From an uncultured Kouleothrix sp. (lineage in GTDB: Bacteria; Chloroflexota; Chloroflexia; Chloroflexales; Roseiflexaceae), in the NCBI GenBank assembly GCA_937858455.1, contig CALLYN010000901.1:1-7533 (forward strand): a stretch of 7,533 nucleotides of DNA, read 5' to 3'. Of the stretch, positions 5,776-7,533 are shown piece by piece. Numbering within the stretch: position 1 is the stretch's first letter; every line of letters starts with the position of its first letter. A program made the translations under genes and the position numbers. The notes under the pieces are model-generated. The model did no database searches and was not told where the DNA came from. It was given only the letters and a program-made list of their open reading frames with translations.

Positions 5776-5858
5776 CCAAGCCTCCCCTGCGGAAAGGCAC
5801 TGCGTACATTCTCTCGATCATAAGACGTACGCGGCGTCCTCTCGCGTGGGAGGCTTGG
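5776..5858. repeat. Long-loop inverted repeat between E1 alpha and E1 beta
   Basis: ccaagcctccc (5776-5786) is perfectly complementary to gggaggcttgg (5848-5858). Between the arms, gcgtac (5802-5807) pairs with gtacgc (5827-5832). The inner right part (about 5816-5836) matches the left end of the element at 5901 (consensus ATCA-x-A-x-GAC-x-TACGCGG-x-G, about 16 of 21). This suggests an older, decayed relative of that element. No coding frame is credible here. Confidence 0.55.
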
Positions 5859-5876
5859 AGGGCGCAAGCCCTCCAA
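5855..5876. repeat. Perfect 9-bp hairpin with GCAA tetraloop
   Basis: ttggagggc (5855-5863) pairs with gccctccaa (5868-5876) across GCAA, a GNRA-type loop closed by C-G. The left arm overlaps the right arm of the 5776-5858 inverted repeat, so the two structures compete. AATC follows rather than T residues, so it does not look like an intrinsic terminator. Confidence 0.7.
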
Positions 5877-5937
5877 AATCAATATAACTCGTGTCAATCA
5901 CAGGACTTACGCGGTGCGCGTTTTTGCCTTCGGCAGA

Positions 5938-5963
5938 GCGGTACTTTTTCGCGGTACTTTTTC
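5938..5963 (+). repeat. 13-bp exact tandem duplication
   Basis: GCGGTACTTTTTC occurs twice without spacer (5938-5950 and 5951-5963) inside the MITE-like element. A recent slippage duplication is likely. Confidence 0.85.
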
Positions 5964-5970
5964 ATGGATG

Positions 5971-6009
5971 GTGCTGAGATTTTGGCGCTTTGCGCCAAAA
6001 TCTCAGCAC
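5971..6009. repeat. Perfect 18-bp hairpin inside the MITE-like element
   Basis: gtgctgagattttggcgc (5971-5988) pairs without mismatch with 5992-6009 across a TTT loop closed by C-G (AAA on the other strand). With the terminal repeats this gives a nested palindromic element able to fold along much of its length. In a read-through transcript it could shield RNA or slow polymerase 5' of E1 beta. No T run follows it. Confidence 0.85.
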
Positions 6010-6082
6010 AAAGCTGCCGCAGGCATCACAAGCCGATATCGCGGGCGACCGCGTAAGTCCTGTCAATCAGAGGAGCACACAT

Positions 6083-7105
6083 ATGACCACAGCTCGCACG
6101 ATCAGCTACCGCGAGGCGATCAACGAGGCGCTGCGCCTCGAGATGCGCCGCGACGCGAATGTCATCCTCATGGGCGAAGACGTCACCGGCGCGTCGCAGA
6201 GCGACAGCCCCGACCACCTCGACGCCTGGGGCGGCGTGCTTGGCGTCACCAAAGGGCTGGTGCAAGAGTTCGGCCGCCAGCGCGTGCGCGACACGCCGAT
6301 CACCGAGTCGGGCTTTATGGGCGCCGGCGTGGGCGCGGCGGCCACCGGCCTGCGCCCGGTCGTCGAGCTGATGTTTATTGGCTTCATGGGCGTGTGCCTC
6401 GACCAGATCGTCAACCAGGCCGCCAAGATGCGCTATATGTTCGGCGGCAAGGCCAAGATCCCGCTGACGGTGCGCACCATGATCGGCGCCGGTTTCCGCG
6501 CCGCCGCCCAGCACTCCGACTCGATCTACTCGACGTTTGTGCACTTCCCCGGCCTTAAGGTCGTAGCCCCGGCCACCCCCGCCGACGCCAAGGGCCTGCT
6601 GGCCGCCGCCATCCGCGACGACGACCCGGTGATCTTTTGCGAGAACAAGGTGCTGTACGACAGCAAAGGCCCCGTGCCCGAGGGCGAGTACGTGATCCCG
6701 CTCGGCAAGGCCGACATCAAGCGCGCCGGCACCGACGTGACGATTGTCGCGATCTCGCGCATGGTGATCCACGCGCTCCAGGCCGCCGACCAGCTGGCCA
6801 AGGCCGGCATTAACGCCGAGGTGGTCGACCTGCGCTCGCTCGCGCCGCTCGACGAGGACACCGTGCTCACGTCGCTGCGCAAAACCGGCCGGCTGGTGGT
6901 GGTAGACGAAGACAACCCGCGCTGCAGCGTGGCCGGCGATATCGCCACGCTCGCGGCCACCCAGGCGCTCGAATATCTCAATGCGCCCGTCAAGCTGGTG
7001 ACGGCCCCGCACACGCCGGTGCCGTTCAGCCCGGCGCTCGAAGACGTGTACGTGCCGTCGCCGGGGCGCATCGCCGAGGCCGCGCAGGCAACCATGGCCG
7101 CCTGA
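6083..7105 (+). CDS. acoB: Acetoin dehydrogenase-type E1 component, beta subunit
   Basis: A 340-residue beta subunit that pairs with the E1 alpha product to build the TPP active site. Seen in order: ISYREAINEALRLEM (7-21), the GED (31-33) typical of the family, RDTPITESGFMGAGVGAA (69-86) with Glu75 as the TPP-activating glutamate, QHSDS (143-147) with the active-site His144, the PATPADAKGLL segment (163-173), DLRSLAPLD (249-257), and VPFSPALEDVYVPSPGRI (313-330). The match runs over the full usual length. The ATG at 6083 follows AGAGGAG (6069-6075) by 7 nt. The reading frame also opens upstream at 5990, inside the MITE-like element, but those residues are unrelated to the family. The lipoyl/E2 gene starts 17 bp after the stop codon, so the two are surely co-transcribed. 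Confidence 0.9.
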   Translation: MTTARTISYREAINEALRLEMRRDANVILMGEDVTGASQSDSPDHLDAWGGVLGVTKGLVQEFGRQRVRDTPITESGFMGAGVGAAATGLRPVVELMFIGFMGVCLDQIVNQAAKMRYMFGGKAKIPLTVRTMIGAGFRAAAQHSDSIYSTFVHFPGLKVVAPATPADAKGLLAAAIRDDDPVIFCENKVLYDSKGPVPEGEYVIPLGKADIKRAGTDVTIVAISRMVIHALQAADQLAKAGINAEVVDLRSLAPLDEDTVLTSLRKTGRLVVVDEDNPRCSVAGDIATLAATQALEYLNAPVKLVTAPHTPVPFSPALEDVYVPSPGRIAEAAQATMAA

Positions 7106-7122
7106 TCGATTCGGAGCAACCA

Positions 7123-7482
7123 ATGCCTATTGAAATCGTGATGCCCAAGTGGGGCCTGAGCATGCAGGAGGGCACGATCGGCGCCTGGCTCAAGCGCGAT
7201 GGCGAGGCTGTCAGCCAGGGCGACGCGATCGTCGAGATCGAGACCGAGAAGATCACCAACCTGGTCGAGGCGCCGGCCAGCGGCGTGCTGCGGATCGTCC
7301 ACCCCGAAGGCAGCGTGATCCCGGTCACGCAGACGATCGCCTGGCTTGCGGCGCCGGGCGAGGCCTTGCCCGACGTCGCCGGGCCTCCTGCCGCCGCGCC
7401 GCCCCCAGCAGCCGTGGCAGCCGCTGCGTCCCGCCGGTGCCCGGCAGCACCCCCAGGCTCACCTCGGGAAGCCCGAGCTTGA
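7123..7482 (+). CDS. E2 lipoyl-domain protein, truncated (AcoC-like N-terminus)
   Basis: The first about 80 residues are a complete lipoyl domain: [11 protein letters not shown] (7-17), then the lipoylation site ETEKITN (40-46) with Lys43, then [11 protein letters not shown] (48-58). MPKWGLSM and the KITN-x-VEAP form resemble the E2 of acetoin dehydrogenase complexes. An Ala/Pro linker starts near residue 83 ([13 protein letters not shown]). From about residue 88-94 the frame is antisense to a crotonase gene and ends at a TGA at 7482, giving 119 residues. The peripheral-subunit-binding and acyltransferase domains of a normal E2 (about 370-450 residues) are missing. GGAG (7113-7116) lies 6 nt before the ATG. 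If the junction is an assembly artefact, the real gene continues outside this sequence; if genuine, this is a broken E2 or a lipoyl-only protein. Confidence 0.8.
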   Translation: MPIEIVMPKWGLSMQEGTIGAWLKRDGEAVSQGDAIVEIETEKITNLVEAPASGVLRIVHPEGSVIPVTQTIAWLAAPGEALPDVAGPPAAAPPPAAVAAAASRRCPAAPPGSPREARA

Positions 7483-7533
7483 ACGTTGCCCCAGCCGGTG
7501 CGACGCGCAGATCGGCGGCCAGCGCCACCTCCA
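7388..7533 (-). pseudogene. Enoyl-CoA hydratase (crotonase) fragment, truncated at both ends
   Basis: Read on the minus strand from the window edge, the frame gives [25 protein letters not shown], then [16 protein letters not shown]. This is the core of the crotonase fold, including both catalytic glutamates of enoyl-CoA hydratases (the Glu that follows GGG-x and the Glu of the PEV motif). The 5' part lies beyond the window. After LLG (and perhaps AAR) the homology stops, and the frame continues only as antisense of the E2 linker and lipoyl domain to a stop at 7325. Roughly the last 110-120 residues of a 260-residue enzyme are missing. Such enzymes hydrate enoyl-CoA in beta-oxidation. It faces and runs into the truncated E2 gene. 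Confidence 0.75.

Larger units (their letters stand above)
5894..6069. mobile_element. MITE-like element of 162 bp with TIRs and target duplication
   Basis: The element body is 5901-6062. Its terminal inverted repeats are 15 bp and perfect: CAGGACTTACGCGGT (5901-5915) and its complement (6048-6062). It is flanked by the direct repeat TCAATCA (5894-5900 and 6063-6069), the mark of a 7-bp target duplication; if the ambiguous TG/CA bases are counted outside, the duplication reads TGTCAATCA. There is no transposase frame, so it would be moved in trans by a transposase encoded elsewhere. Inside are a 13-bp tandem repeat and an 18-bp hairpin. It ends one base before the AGAGGAG ribosome binding site of E1 beta, so insertion spared translation signals while separating E1 alpha from E1 beta. 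I cannot assign the parent IS family. Confidence 0.8.

Noticed and set aside
5855..5876. Intrinsic terminator after E1 alpha
   Set aside because: The hairpin is strong but is followed by AATC and not by a T tract, and terminating here would cut off the rest of the complex operon.
5990..6082. N-terminal extension of E1 beta starting inside the MITE-like element
   Set aside because: The 31 extra residues come from the element and are unlike any E1 beta. AGAGGAG places the start at 6083.
5971..6082. TPP riboswitch before the TPP-dependent E1 beta gene
   Set aside because: CTGAGA is present at 5974, but it lies inside a perfect 18-bp hairpin and none of the other conserved thi-box segments is found. 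E1 genes are not usual thi-box targets.

Overview
The window is GC-rich bacterial DNA with strong codon bias and structured, repeat-filled gaps between genes. The gene content and intergenic hairpins would fit a Chloroflexota (Chloroflexia-like) genome. That assignment is an inference from general resemblance; there is no rRNA or other marker gene here to prove it.

Layout, left to right. Positions 1-215 hold a perfect hairpin, two further repeat modules and possibly a promoter -10 box. A small membrane or lipoprotein of unknown function (216-536, +) meets a CDP-alcohol phosphatidyltransferase (533-1072, -) tail to tail, sharing a CTAG at their stop codons. Upstream of the latter on the minus strand, past a CACCAAGA repeat/inverted repeat, is a large membrane-bound iron-sulfur protein (1187-3394, -). 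It has a NarI-like heme b anchor, two [4Fe-4S] motifs and two CCG domains, as in the EtfD/EMO-type ETF:quinone oxidoreductases. A 304-bp divergent gap separates it from an OsmC-family peroxiredoxin (3699-4142, +), which is followed by a likely terminator. Positions 4143-4726 contain no gene but hold a 62-bp-period tandem hairpin repeat, two more hairpins, a promoter-like pair and a structured leader.

The leader runs into an acetoin-dehydrogenase-type 2-oxoacid dehydrogenase cluster: E1 alpha (4727-5731), E1 beta (6083-7105) and the start of an E2 lipoyl subunit (7123 on). E1 alpha and E1 beta together form the TPP-dependent decarboxylating/acyl-transferring heterotetramer. E2 would carry the acyl group on its lipoyl-lysine and pass it to CoA. 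The gap between E1 alpha and E1 beta has been expanded by palindromic DNA, including a 162-bp MITE-like element with 15-bp terminal inverted repeats and a 7-bp target duplication. That element ends just before the E1 beta ribosome binding site.

The right end is abnormal. The E2 frame loses its homology after the lipoyl domain and Ala/Pro linker, exactly where an enoyl-CoA hydratase (crotonase) fragment begins on the opposite strand. Both genes lose their C-terminal parts at one junction near 7385-7405, which means either a genuine rearrangement or an assembly/amplification chimera.

The most unusual non-coding signal is a family of intergenic hairpins capped by C(GNA)G or similar minimal loops. 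Several share sequence modules between the left end and the 4.2-4.4 kb region.
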